A stretch of 64,000 nucleotides of DNA. Source: Heterostelium multicystogenum (taxonomy: Eukaryota; Evosea; Eumycetozoa; Acytosteliales; Acytosteliaceae). Made by a program: the position numbers and the translations under genes. The notes under the pieces are model-generated. The model was not told the DNA's origin and did not search any database. It saw only the letters and a program-made list of their open reading frames with translations. Numbering within the stretch: position 1 is the first letter of the stretch; every line of letters starts with the position of its first letter. Of this stretch, positions 1-12,578 are shown one piece after another. The stretch spans positions 62,001 through 126,000 of the forward strand of contig RCNN01000012.1 in the NCBI GenBank assembly GCA_003667245.1, written 5' to 3'.

Positions 1-854
1 CCTCTTACTTTGGATTTGACCAAGATTTTGTCGTTGTTTTGATTATATTCGAATTGCATGGGGTAAAGTGGACCAAATGTAGTTGTATTAAAATCAAAAA
101 GGATTCGATTACTTTCTTGATTGACAAGTAAATTTCCTTCATTTTTATAAGTTTCAAATTTCCAAATCTGTAATGGATCATCAAATGAACAAACTTTATA
201 TTTAAAACCAGAATCAAAAAGACACAACGATGGATTTCCAACATTTTGTAGGACTTTGAATATGTTATCGGAACTGCTTTTAATTTCAATTTTAGAATTG
301 ACTTTATAATCTGGACCAACTGGTGTATACCAAACAATGCCATTGTTGATCCATCCTGGAATTACTTTTTGAGTTGAGTATGAGTACTGCCATCCTGGAT
401 TACCACTAGTTACGGGTTCCCATTGCTTGTGTTCATAGACTGGTACACCTGCAGATGGGTCTGTATAAACATTGAAAGCTGGTCTTTCAATTTTCCAACC
501 ATCTCCAATATCACATTTGGTGGAATAATAATATCTCCATCCATCATTTTGAACTTTATGGTATCGATAAACCATTGTAGTTCCTTCCTGTTTAGAGATG
601 GTCAAAGCCTCCCAAACAGGACCATTGTAAGTCCAGCCATAATAGCTTGCTTCTTTGTTTTTTTCATACTCCTGGTATGAATAATAATAGCGAGCATTGC
701 CATTTGATTGGTCATAACTGTATTGATGAATCATAACCGGATTACTGTCATCATCAATAAAAAGAAATGTATAATTACATGATTCTGAAATAATAACTCC
801 AGGAACAATAATTGATAGTAATAAAAAGTATACTATATACATAATCTTTATCAT
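1..854 (-). CDS. Secreted lectin-like protein (ricin-B/QxW type), partial at left edge
   Basis: The frame is open from the ATG at 854 to the window edge (284 codons, no stop), so the C-terminal third lies outside the window. The N-terminus MIKIMYIVYFLLLSIIVPG is a clear signal peptide, so the product is probably secreted or surface bound. The body has repeated Tyr/Trp-rich stretches and a QIW motif near residue 235, as in QxW beta-trefoil lectins. A full paralogue lies at 33589-34954 and a truncated one at 4571-5554; the paralogue adds a bulb-type lectin C-terminus with a QTDGNFCVY motif. Upstream sequence is also shared with the 34 kb copy. The sugar ligand is unknown. No break is seen in this copy. 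Confidence 0.8.
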   Translation of the reverse strand, partial: MIKIMYIVYFLLLSIIVPGVIISESCNYTFLFIDDDSNPVMIHQYSYDQSNGNARYYYSYQEYEKNKEASYYGWTYNGPVWEALTISKQEGTTMVYRYHKVQNDGWRYYYSTKCDIGDGWKIERPAFNVYTDPSAGVPVYEHKQWEPVTSGNPGWQYSYSTQKVIPGWINNGIVWYTPVGPDYKVNSKIEIKSSSDNIFKVLQNVGNPSLCLFDSGFKYKVCSFDDPLQIWKFETYKNEGNLLVNQESNRILFDFNTTTFGPLYPMQFEYNQNNDKILVKSKVR

Positions 855-1584
855 ATTTGTAATGAATGAATGCTATTACATTTTAAATTTCTTTGTATTA
901 TTTATAGACATGTTCTTATGTATTTAAGTTTGATCAATATTTAATATTAATTACACAGTTATAATAAATAAATGGCTATTATTGTATAGGGTGTTAAAAA
1001 TAAGATCACACATGTTTTAGATTTATCAATGATTGAAGGTAGCCCATTTCTATCTTCATTTAAGGTTTCACCAATCATTTAACAATGGTACCATTGTTTT
1101 CAATCAATATTAAACATTATACAATCAATATCATTGATATGATATAAATTATAAATGTGTGTGTATTAAGTTAGTTCTTAGGCAAACAACACAATCAAAA
1201 ATTGACATACTGATTGTTTACATTTAAGGATAGTAGTGTTTATGTGTGTAACTACCACAACTAATAATAAAAATGTATAAATTCGTATTTAAAATTAATT
1301 AGTAGTATCAGTCTTGTCTTTATAACAACTAATATTATTGAACAGGAATTCTCTCTTCCAGAAGAATGGTTTGTTACTAATGATGTTCAGATATTAGATG
1401 TTTTTAGGGTTACTTAAATGCCAAACCATCATTTTAATGCTAATTAGATCTTGAAAAACTATACTATAAAATGAAAAATGTCTGACATTCGTTTTGTTTT
1501 TTTCCACTTTTTTTTGACGGAATTTACTTATGCAATAAACGAATGGTGTGAAGAATAAATCTTATTTATAAATCTGATTTAAAT
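855..1584. other. Intergenic region between divergent genes, duplicated promoter
   Basis: No gene is seen. Positions about 855-1200 are strongly similar to 34955-35290 upstream of the other full lectin gene, so promoter and coding region were duplicated together. The block from about 1240 to 1584 is plain AT-rich leader of the methyltransferase gene. Confidence 0.6.
1081..1098. promoter_or_regulatory. Perfect palindrome in lectin promoter
   Basis: AACAATGGTACCATTGTT is an 18-bp perfect palindrome about 230 bp upstream of the lectin start. Its 16-bp core recurs at 35174-35189, about 220 bp upstream of the paralogue, within otherwise diverged DNA. A dimeric transcription factor site is an inference. 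Confidence 0.4.
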
Positions 1585-2559
1585 ATGAGCTCACTAGATT
1601 CCACAGCCATCGATGGTGATAAGAAACGAAAACATGAAAACAATAAGAATAGATATAAAAGAAATAAGAGAAATAGACAAATGAATAAACGTATTGGAGC
1701 CAATACTGAGAGTGTCGAAGCAAAGTCGTTGGCCGATCTCGCAACTCCAGCTTGCCCTTTGTGCACCAAGCAGGAGACAGACCACTTCTCTTCATCGTTT
1801 AAGAAGCAGTACTATTCTTGTCCAGAGTGTAGCTTGGTTTTCGTTCACCCAGAGTTTCACGTCACCGAAGACAAAGAGAAATCACGTTACTACTTCCACA
1901 ATAACTCTCATCAAGACCCAAAGTATGTTGCTTTCTTGAAGCCTGCGCTCGATCATCTGCTACCACTCCTCGACAAATCGGAGCAAGGACTCGACTATGG
2001 CTGCGGACCTGGACCAGCTCTATCAATCATGTTTGCAGAGCAGCAGATAACCATGGAGAACTACGACCCCTTCTTCATGCCAAACGAAAGAGTTAAGAAA
2101 TTTACAGAGCGACAGCAACAGCAGCAACAGGATGAAGAGAAGTTGAAGCAATACGATTTTATAACATGTACTGAAGCGATTGAGCATTTCAAATCACCAA
2201 AGAATGATTTAGATAAGATGTTGTTACCAAGCACTGGAATGCTTAAGAGCAATGGAGGTCATCTTTTGATCATGACTCAGTTCTTGAAAAACGATGAAAT
2301 GTTCTCTACGTGGCATTATCCAAGAGATATAACACATATATGTTTCTTTAGACCAACTACTTTCAAATGGATTGCAAATCACTATAATTGCGAATTGACC
2401 CTTTTAGAGAATGAGAATATTGCTATTTTAAAGACAACAACAACAACAAAATCATCATCACCACTATCACTATCAGAAACAACAAGTAATACTACTACAC
2501 TCCAAAACAATGACAAGCAAACAGAAGAAAATACCACAAAAGTTACAAGTGAAGAATAA
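1585..2559 (+). CDS. Class I SAM-dependent methyltransferase with N-terminal zinc-ribbon-like pairs
   Basis: This is an intact, intronless 324-residue frame. A basic Asn/Arg/Lys-rich head (1-40) precedes two Cys pairs, CPLC at 57-60 and CPEC at 79-82, that look like a small zinc-binding knuckle. The methyltransferase core follows, with the SAM-binding motif I DYGCGPGP near residue 137, an acidic post-I segment (ENYDPF) and FITCTEAIEHF as motif IV. A Gln run interrupts the core near residue 185 and the last 45 residues are Thr/Ser/Asn low complexity. The layout resembles Methyltransf_23 proteins. The substrate is unknown; no neighbour suggests a pathway. Confidence 0.75.
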   Translation: MSSLDSTAIDGDKKRKHENNKNRYKRNKRNRQMNKRIGANTESVEAKSLADLATPACPLCTKQETDHFSSSFKKQYYSCPECSLVFVHPEFHVTEDKEKSRYYFHNNSHQDPKYVAFLKPALDHLLPLLDKSEQGLDYGCGPGPALSIMFAEQQITMENYDPFFMPNERVKKFTERQQQQQQDEEKLKQYDFITCTEAIEHFKSPKNDLDKMLLPSTGMLKSNGGHLLIMTQFLKNDEMFSTWHYPRDITHICFFRPTTFKWIANHYNCELTLLENENIAILKTTTTTKSSSPLSLSETTSNTTTLQNNDKQTEENTTKVTSEE

Positions 2560-2809
2560 ATATTGTAAATAATCAAAGACAGAATGAACTTAATAACACC
2601 AGTGAAATACATACATAATGTATTTGTAAAAATTGAGTTGTGTGTGTTGTTATATATAAAACCATGAGAATATACCTTATAATTATTCATATCAACATAG
2701 TAATTCAAAATTAACTCGGTTCAATTATGCAAGTATAATGAGTCTCTTATCAACAAGAACAGTTTACTTTTTAAAAGGCTTTTGAAATATTATTAATAAT
2801 ATTTTCAAG

Positions 2810-4458
2810 ATGCAAAACAATAACATCATCAATAGTTATAATAATAATAGTAGTAGTTTTGGATTGTATTTACAAAGATATATATTTAATATATTGTTTT
2901 TGGATAAGTGTTTATTACTAAAATGGAGACTATCTCTTAACTTGGTGTCAAAACGATGGTTTGACTTTATGAAGGATGCTGTTGTAAACAAGTTTGTGAT
3001 CTTTATGGGATCGCCACATGACATTATTGATCATCTTCTCAATCCATACTGTGTATTCAATGGCGTTAGAAACATTATACTGGACGTGATTTCTTATATG
3101 TATAATAATCATAACAAAGATGATCTATACAAACTCTTGGCAACGGTGTGTACCAACTATGTTATCGCACTACGCTTCAGGGAATTTCCGCTATTATATG
3201 ATTTCCAACCGATTGCCGATATGATCAATCGGATTGGCAGACCTATTGCATTTGATGGTAACTCATCAAGAAAGTTAGAAAAAGAGTTTGATAAGTTTTA
3301 AAGGTTCCAATTAGGCACTTTCCAAAGATCATTGTCACTCCTTTCAAAGATGAAATCCATGCGATATCTATTAGAGAAAGACTCTTTAAAGAAACCATTC
3401 TTAGAGTATTTACGATGGAGTTGGAACAAACAACAGCCAGTCTCTTTCCCAATTTGTACTGACACACTAAGAGAATTCCAAATCAATTTAAAACGTTGTG
3501 GTGTATGTGATGGTTTGTTTAGATTCTTAGGATCCTGTCAACTTCTGACAAAGGTTACATTTTCAATACGCGAGGGCGAATTCATACCCGAGCTTTTAAG
3601 CTTCCTATCGGTGACCAAGACACTTAAATCTGTTCATCTTTGTTTTGACGTTAATGATACTGTCTATCTTGGATTATTTCCAATCCTTCAGTAGAAACGT
3701 TGAAGATCAGACGGGCTAAATACATTATATACCCAGACAACTTGGAAGCTAAAGAGTTTGGCGAGGGTGCCAATAAAACATTAAAGAAATTACATATCAT
3801 TAATTTTGGGTATTTCCATAGGCACGAAAACAACTATCAGATACTATTGAATCCAACCAAGTTCTTCGGAACGCAGCTGGAAGTGCTAACGATTTGCAGA
3901 TTGGTACCGGCTCATTTAAATTGGTTATATTCTGTTGACATGTAACACACTGGTTTAAAGAGAATTTTACTTAATTCTTATGTCAACCCCTCTGCAGAAG
4001 TAAGTTCTGATTTCATTCCTCTTCAGAGACTTTTTATGGGCGAGATGTTGCAACATCTGACCATAGGACAATATCTTTGTGAAGACATCCCAAGAAATAA
4101 GATTAAACCATTTGTTCAAATGCTTGATGGTTGCGCATCTTTACAAACCATTGTAATTATATATGGAGAGAATATTAGAAGCAAACTCATGAGAAAGTTG
4201 GACAAATCACAAAATTATTGTTTGTCAAAAAATATGTTAACCCATAAATATAGAGGTTATTATTACTACTATACAAGAAAATATTCATCACCGACTTTGG
4301 AGATCACTACAACAGTTCAAGAAAATAAGGAACCAATAGAAGACACACAACACCTACATGGCTGTCCTCAACTTGAACAAGTTCAATCAAACCTACGAAA
4401 AGACACAAAGAGACAAGGAATCATCAAAAAGTTTATCTCACTATTTTTAAAAAAATAG
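2810..4458 (+). pseudogene. Interrupted F-box-like / repeat protein gene of the dictyostelid type
   Basis: The reading begins MQNNNIINSYNNN and has the F-box-like stretch LSLNLVSKRWFDFMKD near residue 45, typical of large dictyostelid F-box/LRR-like families. The frame meets an in-frame TAA at 3299-3301, continues in the same frame to about 3675, shifts by one base in a T run (about 3677-3680), meets another in-frame TAA at 3943-3945 and ends at 4458. The last part is rich in Lys and Tyr. Two nonsense codons that are not explained by run-length errors favour a true pseudogene, although sequencing error cannot be excluded. The function would be substrate recognition for ubiquitination if it were a real F-box protein; this is inferred from the family. 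Confidence 0.5.
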
Positions 4459-4570
4459 AAAACTTAGTTCATTCAACTAATATTGAATAATGGGTTTCAT
4501 AAAAAAGATTCTTTTTTCAATGCATTCTTAAGATTGTTAACATTTTAAAATTCATCCATTGAAGCAAACA

Positions 4571-5554
4571 TACCAGTGTATGAATTCAAAACAATGGGAG
4601 CAGACATCAAGTGGTAATCCTGGATGGCAGTACTCATACTCGACTGAAAAAGTAGTACCAGGATGGATCAAAAATGGAATTGTTGGTATTCTCCTACTCA
4701 ACTTGTAAACTCTGATATTGAAGTTAGAAGTAGATATGATTACATATTAAAGTTTTACAGAGTGTTGCAAGCCCATCATTGTGTATTTCTGGAAAGAATA
4801 TTAATATTTCAACTGAAAAATTGCTCATTCAATAATGAAAATCTGGTTTGGAAGTTTAATTTATATAAAAAGGAAAAATTCTTATCAATCAATTCACTTA
4901 TCATTATCTTTATGATGATAAAGTTACCCCAAACATAGATGGTAATGATCCATTCTATTCATTGCGCTACATTCAATTTGTATACAATGAAAAAAACAAA
5001 AAACTTCTTAATTAAATCTAAAACCAATAGAAGATGTCTGGAATTAGTAATGGAAATTCTTATTGTTTCAAGAATGTAATCAAAGCAATATTTATCAAAA
5101 TTGGGTTGTAATGAAACTACAAAAAGAAATATTCAATGGAGCAGGGCCATTTAAGTTCAATTTAGGAGGTGGTTGTCTTGATGCTTATGGTCGTTATTGT
5201 CCAAATACCTTGAAAGAAGGTGAAAGATTGTATGACCAATTTGGAGAATTCTACCTCCATATGAATCCAGAAGGATATCTTGAAATAATACTTAACCATG
5301 ACAACAGCCAATGGTGGAAATCTAATGATAAACCGTCAAATTCTCAGGGACCATATAATGCAATAATGCAAACTGATGGTAACTTTTGTGTTTATGGATC
5401 TAAAGATGTTCCTACCAGAGTTCAATAATATTGTACTTTTTCTAATGGTATTGGAGGTACCATTCTTAATTTTCTCCGAACAGAAACAAATGGAATAATT
5501 CTGGTTCAAAATAGAGACCCCGGGAAAGTAGGTTGGTTCCTTAAATTACATTAA
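4571..5554 (+). pseudogene. 5'-truncated, broken copy of the secreted lectin gene
   Basis: The segment aligns with the lectin paralogues from about residue 135 onward: a GNPGWQYSYST stretch at about 4615, the QNW segment near 5095, the FKFNLGGGCLDA stretch at about 5150 and the QTDGNFCVYG bulb-lectin-like motif at about 5370. The signal peptide and first third are missing, several frameshifts occur before 5060, and a TAA at 5426-5428 replaces a sense codon of the paralogue while the frame then stays open to a normal TAA at 5552-5554. It is therefore a decayed duplicate. It abuts a promoter block that belongs to another gene family (see 5616-5885). Confidence 0.75.
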
Positions 5555-5615
5555 ATTGTACTTTTAATAATGTAAAAAAAGACAAAGAAATCTAAAACTA
5601 AATTATTAAATCCAA

Positions 5616-5885
5616 TATTTATAGTTTATATTTCTTTCATAAATCCTATTTTTTAATTAATATGTCATATTTTTATATGTTTAATATTTAATTCATTAAA
5701 TTATTATAGTAAACATATTACCTTTTATCTTTGAATATTAACTACTTTCATTATTTATCAAATTAATATAGCTAATTATTCAATGATAATCAATTTTAAA
5801 TCAAAATAGTAAATATATAAAAATATGTCATTTCAAAAACAAATGACAATCTAAACTAAATATTGTATTACTTTGAGTATAAATA
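5616..5885. promoter_or_regulatory. hssA-like promoter block with relic divergent half
   Basis: The interval matches 59636-59909 between two divergent hssA-like genes. For the rightward gene it holds the inverted repeat GTCATTT-7nt-AAATGAC (5827-5847) and TATAAATA at 5878-5885, 92 bp before the ATG. TATTTATA at 5616-5623 is the reverse-strand TATA box of the leftward partner, which is absent here; the lectin pseudogene occupies its place. Confidence 0.6.
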
Positions 5886-5969
5886 AGAGAATAAAGTTGT
5901 TTGAAAGTTTCATCAAATTGAAATATATATTAAATTAAAAAAACACTTTAAATCAAACAAATAATACAA

Positions 5970-6263
5970 ATGACACTTTTCAGTAAGTATTTGTTATTTT
6001 TTAAAATCAAATTATATGATTTATTTATTAATATTTTACATTTATTAGAATCAATTTCATTAATGGGAGACTCATTCTCTGGTTCTCATGGAGTAGACTC
6101 ATCATCAATCAACATTGGAACTTCATCAAATATGAACACTTTGGAATCTGAAAATTCTGTTTCATGTTGTTGCTTTGGAAGAAGAAGAAGAAACACAACC
6201 ATTATTTTTGGTGATGTCAATATTGGAGGTTTTGGTGGATTTGGAGATTTCCATGGTTTTTAA
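5970..6263 (+). CDS. hssA/2C/7E-like small protein, two exons
   Basis: Exon 1 (5970-5982) codes for MTLF plus one base; the intron is 5983-6048 (GTAAGT...TTAG, 66 bp) and exon 2 is 6049-6263, giving 75 residues. The MTLF start followed by a Ser-rich head and a Gly/Phe tail (GGFGGFGDF) is characteristic of the dictyostelid hssA/2C/7E family, which is developmentally expressed and of unknown function. The middle carries a CCCFGRRRR cluster. The intron happens to be open and a multiple of three, so retention would also give a protein; paralogues with stops in the intron (33088-33408) show that splicing is the rule. Copies lie at 25315, 33088, 59235 and 59983. Confidence 0.8.
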   Translation: MTLFSKYLLFFKIKLYDLFINILHLLESISLMGDSFSGSHGVDSSSINIGTSSNMNTLESENSVSCCCFGRRRRNTTIIFGDVNIGGFGGFGDFHGF

Positions 6264-7996
6264 ATTTATCAGAAAATCATGATTTAATTTTTTCAAATGA
6301 TGTTTAAATAAAAACATATATAAATTTGATCTAGTTCTGATACCAAAGATAAAATGCAAGGAAGATATTTTGAGATTGAATTTAATCTATTGAACTCATT
6401 AAAAACCAACACTTTGGATTGCTTTTAAAACATTTCAATTGAAAGAGTATCTTAGTTTATTATGGACGGAATAATCTCAAGTTTTATGATAATTATTCTA
6501 AAATAATAATAAAAAACTATTATTAAGATAAATAGGTCATAGAAAAGTTTATAAATATTAAAATTTGATTGGATTTCTTTTGTTTTTGGTAGTTGCTGAG
6601 TGTCCACAATAAAATTGATAAATTAAAATGTTTCATACAAGTGGTCACTGGTTAGTTGGTTGGTGGGTTGGTTTTAAAAAAGTAAAAGTCAGCTGCTGCT
6701 GACATGTGGTTTGTAGAAAATGTGTGTTTGAAGTCAGATGCTGCAAGTGTGTGGTACAAAGTAGAGAAGTGAAACCTCTGAATAGTTTAGTGTTGTTATC
6801 GATTCAATACACTATCAAATAATGATATATAAAGTGAATAGGGATGTCCTAAGAATTTAATGAAATTTGAACGAACTTTAAAGTTTGATTTGTGTCTATT
6901 AATAAACATGCTTTTTGATAAAAGTTAACTTTACTTTATGAATGAATAAATGAAAAATGAAATTTAAAGGAACAACAACACCAACAAGAACAGCAACTAG
7001 TAGCAACTTAAAATTAAATTAATTATATCATTTTAAATTATAATACAAGTAAAGTAGCATCAATACTGTACTATACTATACAATATATCATCATCAAGTC
7101 AATGTTAAGATAGCTTCGGATGCTTGTTAATTTTTTTAAATCACAATATTACTCTCATTCTAGGCTCTTCTTAACTAAGATTATCAATATTTCAATATTA
7201 GATAGTTAGATAATAGATATATTTAATTTGTAGTACTACTTTTTGTTTCTATAAATACATTTGCAATTGGTTGTTGATGAATTAAATATTGCACATACAT
7301 AAATAGAATTGTATATAACAAAAAAAGAACAAACAAAATTGTTACTAATATTAACAATTAATTGTTGTATTGTAACATTAGTATCTATATCTCAATAGAT
7401 TTCTTTATATTATTTCTCTCTATACATGCACGCCACATTAACCAAATATAAATAATTTAATATAATTTATAAATTATAAAATACAAGTTTGAAAACACAC
7501 ACATACCATACAATACACAAAACTCAACTCAAAGCTAATCACACACGAACATAAAAACAAACAAATATCATTTGGGTTTTATTACAACTAATCAAATAAC
7601 AAAAACAAATATTAAAAATCCAAAAATAAGATCTTCTCATTAAAAAGAGAATTGTCAAAAACATTCACCTTTGATAAAATTTGAATTTATTTTAGTTTAG
7701 TTTTTTTTCAAAGATAACCTTTCACCAACGGTTCCCTAAAAATCATTCACATTTTATTTGGTTTTTTTAATTTTTTTAGTTTAGTTTTGCAGTCGACTGC
7801 TGGAATAACCCCACAAATAACATTGCGATCACGATTGCAATTTTGTTGTTGTTGTTTGCTAAACTAACTTCAGAGAATAGCAGCACTGCATAACAAAGTT
7901 CTAGAGAATAGTAACAGGACGAGAGAATAGGTTGGTGTAGACTACTGTACGACTGACTGAACTACTGCTGATTTAGTTAACGTGCTCCAGATAGTC
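6264..7996. other. Long AT-rich intergenic region
   Basis: No gene or RNA is recognised in these 1.7 kb. A GT-rich tract (about 6650-6675) and the inverted repeat GTCAGC-TGCT-GCTGAC (6688-6703) lie in it. The last kilobase is probably leader and promoter of the ATPase gene. Confidence 0.4.
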
Positions 7997-10900
7997 ATGA
8001 TAACAAGTGCCAATACAAATCGCAATGCTTCATCAACTACTTTTAAAGCAGAGATCGATGATGGTCTAGAGGGTACCGACTATGCCAATGTGGTCGAAGC
8101 TGACCACAACAACGAGGCGGATGACGAGGATGACGATGTTTCAACTCCGATTTTGCTGTCGACTAAGAATACTCCTCAGAATCTTTCCGATGATGAGTCC
8201 GAAGCTACAGAAGGCTTGGTTCGACAACACAGCAATCAATACCAGCATTTGAAGTTGGAGGAGTCCAGCTCTACACTACCACTCACCACCACTAGCACCA
8301 ATCGCACCTCTAGAGATTTACTATCCACCACTTTGACAAAGAGTTTTAGAATATGGCGACATGTCTGGGCAGTCACCAAGAGATCTTGACTCGACAAACA
8401 CACCTCCTTTAACACCACCAATGCATTCCCACAAGCTAGCCACACCCGCTGCACCTATTCGATCACTTTCTTCTTTGTCGACAACCTCATCAGAGGATGC
8501 TAAAGATGAGCTGCTTGGAATACATTCAATGACAGGCTATCAATTCTCACTCATAAGAGAAATACTCTTTATAGCACTTGCAATACTCACTGGTGGTTTG
8601 ATGCTCCTCTTCTTCCACTGGTTTACATTATATGAATTAAGTTTTTCGTCGAAGAAAAATACAATCTTTGGAAAATGCTGATTATATTTTGGTTTATGGA
8701 ATTGACTTACGATATGAGATTTGTGAAGTCAAGAAAATTAAACTGGTATGAATCAATTATCTTTTCACCAACAGTTCAACCAAGTTAGATCTAACTTTAG
8801 ATTTCAATCTTTCAGGAATCAAAAACAGATAGAGTTATCACATTCAGACATTCTAGATTCTTTTATCAAGATGAAAGCGATAGCTTCATTCGACCAAGGA
8901 TCAGGTCAAAATACAACTCTGAAAATCTATTTGAGTTCATAGAACATGGTTTAACAACTGAGAAGTACCAATCACTTTTGCATAAATTCGGTCAAAATGT
9001 CATCGATTTTCCCATTAAATCAATTCCAAGACTATTACTTGAAGAGGTAATTAATTTATTCAAGAGAGATGTCAATGATGAAATCGATTTTAACAATGAT
9101 TCAAATCCAATAGGTTCTACATCCATTCTTTATTTTCCAAATCTACAGTGTTATCCTATGGACATTTGAAGAATACTATTACTATGCAGGTGCAATCTTT
9201 TTGATTGCAACAGTCAGTTCAATTCTAAGTTTGAAAGAAATTCGTTCAAATTTGATCTCACTCAAAAAAATGTCAACCTATGTTTGTCAAATCGATGTAC
9301 TTCGTGCTGGTAATATTATCAATGTACCATCGTCGGACTTGGTTCCAGGTGATATTGTCGATGTCCCAAGAAATATGATTCTTCCTTGCGATATGGCACT
9401 TCTCACTGGTCAGGTTATTTGCAATGAATCAATGTTGACTGGTGAGTCCGTTCCAGTGACCAAACATCCAATCCTATCACGTGACCAACTAACGGCAAGC
9501 CAACGTACAAACCATGTTGTTGATATTTCGAAGCTAGATCATCTCTCTTTGGTGGAACAATGGTTGTCAAGACAATGCCTCATCAGAATGGAAGAACATT
9601 CGCAATGGTCAGAGAAACTGGATTCCAAACATCAAAAGGAAAATTGATCTTATCAATTCTTTCCCCAAGAAATCACATTTCCGTTTCATTCAAGAATCAT
9701 TCAAGTTTATTGGTGTACTTTGTTGCATAGCTTTGGTTGGATTTTCAATTTCAGTTTGGCGTTTGAATTCACTTGGTGTCGATACCAAGACTATTGTACT
9801 TCGTGCACTCGATCTCATTACAATTGTTATTCCACCAGCTCTTCCAATTGCAATGACAGTTGGAACAGGATTTGCATTGATTCGTCTCAAGAAAATCAAG
9901 ATATTCTGTATCTCACCACCAAGATTAAACATGGCTGGAAAACTTCAAGTGTTCTGTTTCGATAAAACAGGAACTCTGACTGAAGAAGGTTTGGATTTCT
10001 ATGGTGTCGTTACAACTTCTCAGCTAAAGAATAACAATGTATTTGATAGATTAGTTACTTCACTTGATGAACTCAACAACAGGATGATGGTACTGAATAT
10101 GGCAAGTTGTCATTCACTTTCACACATTAACAATGAGATTGCAGGAGATCCTTTAGAGATAAAGATATTCCATGCATCAAAGTCTACTTTGGAAGAGAAT
10201 GACCATCATACTCAAATAGTATGCGAAAATGAAAGATTGGATTACCATGAGCGTTTTGACTTCCAATCTAGCTTACAAAGAATGTCAGTGATTGTATCAG
10301 ACTCCAATAGAAATCACTATTCATTTGTCAAAGGATCACCAGAGATGATCAAGAAGCTCTCACTACCATTCTCCATTCCCTCAGACTATGATCAACAACT
10401 CTTTATATATACCGAGAGAGGATATCGTGTACTTGCCTGTGCTTATCGTGATTGGAATCCACAAGAAAATTCAGTTAATCGAGAACAAATGAGACAAAAA
10501 AGCTGAGGATAACTTGATATTTTTAGGATTTGTCATTATGGAGAACAAAATGAAACCAGAATCACAACCAACAATTGAGTTGTTGCACCGCGCAAACATC
10601 AAAACAATCATGGTCACTGGTGACAATCCACTCACTGCTATATCAGTTTCTAAGCAATGTGGAATCATTAAAGAAGACGCTCTTTTATTCATGCCAGAGT
10701 TGGACAACAACAAAGATAGTTTAGATTCGTTCACATGGAGAAATCTATCAGAATCCAATAACCAATCACTGTCCTACTATCAACTGGATCCTAATACACT
10801 TCAACTCGATAGTGCAGACAACAGCATTCCATATACATTGATCATCACAGGGTCATTTTTCAAGAGAATACACCAACATTACCTCCAAACTGGATCGAAA

Positions 10901-11948
10901 CAGATTCATAACAATGTTGAAGCGTGGATTGGTCTACGCAAGAATGTCACCAGATGACAAACAAACATTGATTGAAGAGCTACAGAGAATTGGATTGTAT
11001 GTTGGAATGTGTGGAGATGGTGCCAATGATTGCGGTGCCTTGAAATCAGCACACGTTGGAATCTCACTCTCAGAAACCGAAGCATCGATCGCCGCACCAT
11101 TCACATCGACTACAACAAACATTACATGTTGTCCAACATTGATCAAAGAAGGACGTGCATCACTTGCAGTGTCTTTCAAACTGTTCCAATTCATGGGAAT
11201 GTATTCACTCATTCAATTTATAAGCGTCATCTTCTTTGTATTTCATTGCATCGGTGCTTGGCAATTGGATGTATCTCTATCAAGACCTCTGGGTGATATT
11301 CCCATTGGTTATTTTCATGGGAATGACACATCCATCCGACACTCTTTCAATCAAGAGACCTTCTGGAAGACTAATCAGTGGCGCAGTGGTAGGATCACTT
11401 TTTGTACATATTATATTCTGCCTGATGTTCCAAATGATCGTATTCTTCACAGTCGAAAGCAACCGTGGTACGACGAAGAGCTCATTGATGAAGAAAACAT
11501 TGTCACCTACGTGACAACATCGCTGTTTGTCTATGCCAACTTCCAATATCTGATTATGGCATTGACATTCTCATTTGGAAAGCCATTCCTCAAACCACTA
11601 TACACCAACAAACTACTCTTCCTTACCTACGCAATTGCACTCACAACTTCACTTCTCCTGCTGTTCGTTCCAACTTCCAAGATATGGGAGATTGCGCAAC
11701 TCAGAGTGATTCCAGTCCGTTGGCGTTTCACTTTGCTTGGAATTATCATATCCAACTTGGCAGCCAACCTTCTCATTGAGTTTAGCTTTGTCTATTACAA
11801 ACTTCGATCGAAAAAGAAGAAATCATTCCACTACGATCAAATCTTCTCCAAAGAAGCACCCAAAGATGAAAGAATCTCACTAGAAGACAATATTGCAATG
11901 TTACCAATACATTCAAAGAAACAAAAGCAAAACCATCGCAATCTTTAA
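7997..11948 (+). CDS. P5B-type transport ATPase (ATP13A2/Kil2-like)
   Basis: A membrane pump that couples ATP hydrolysis to substrate transport, probably in endolysosomal membranes; P5B members export polyamines and are linked to metal handling. The acidic cytosolic head precedes membrane segments, the actuator region (CNESMLTGESVPVT, about 9430), the P5B signature PPALP (about 9835), the phosphorylation motif DKTGTLTEEGLD (9961), the hinge GDGANDCGALKSAHVG (about 11015) and C-terminal membrane segments. Introns are 8746-8815 and 9047-9113. About eight one-base indels break the frame (near 8346, 8643, 9547, 9662, 10496, 10912, 11240, 11452), mostly in short runs, yet all catalytic motifs are intact; these are probably consensus errors. 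PPALP rather than PPELP argues against P5A. Confidence 0.85.
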
Positions 11949-12578
11949 AATACAATTACAATTATTATTATTTAAATATTAATGTTAAATCAAATAATAA
12001 TTCAATACCAATTACAACTACAAGTCGAAATTCATGAACAAACTCAATGACTAGTTTAATTCAATATTAATATTAACCTCTATATTATTATTACTACACA
12101 CAATTTTACTTTTAAATAAAAAGAACTACTCTAATAATAATAATAATAAATAATTGATTTTTGTTAAATTAATCATAAAATTTGCATAATATTAATGGAT
12201 TATGTCGATTCCATCATCAGCTAAATATTCAAAGATAGAGAGACATAGGTTGGGTGGTTTTGAAACTCCTACAAAATTGGAAAGAAATTGAAAACTGTGT
12301 GTTTCTTCATTTTCTCCCAAAATTTTTAAAGAAAGCAATTGTGGATATTTTTCTTTTAAAATCAAGTTTATTTCATTCTATTTCAGTTTAGTTTGTATCA
12401 TACATTTTAATTAATAACCACCCATCTAATTCGTCATTGTTCGGAACGATATTGAATTTGAATAGCTTAATGGTGAATTAATTGGTTATCATCGGTTCAA
12501 TTCAATATTATAGTGTACATATAACAAACAACATCATCACCACCTCAAGAACACACATATACATAGTTCATTCTTAAA
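11949..12578. other. Intergenic, AT-rich
   Basis: The 3' end of the ATPase gene and the promoter/leader of the next gene. Nothing else is seen. Confidence 0.4.

Noticed and set aside
10490..10510. Possible programmed frameshift at A6 in the ATPase gene
   Set aside because: Seven other breaks of the same kind occur in the gene and many in other genes; consensus error explains all.
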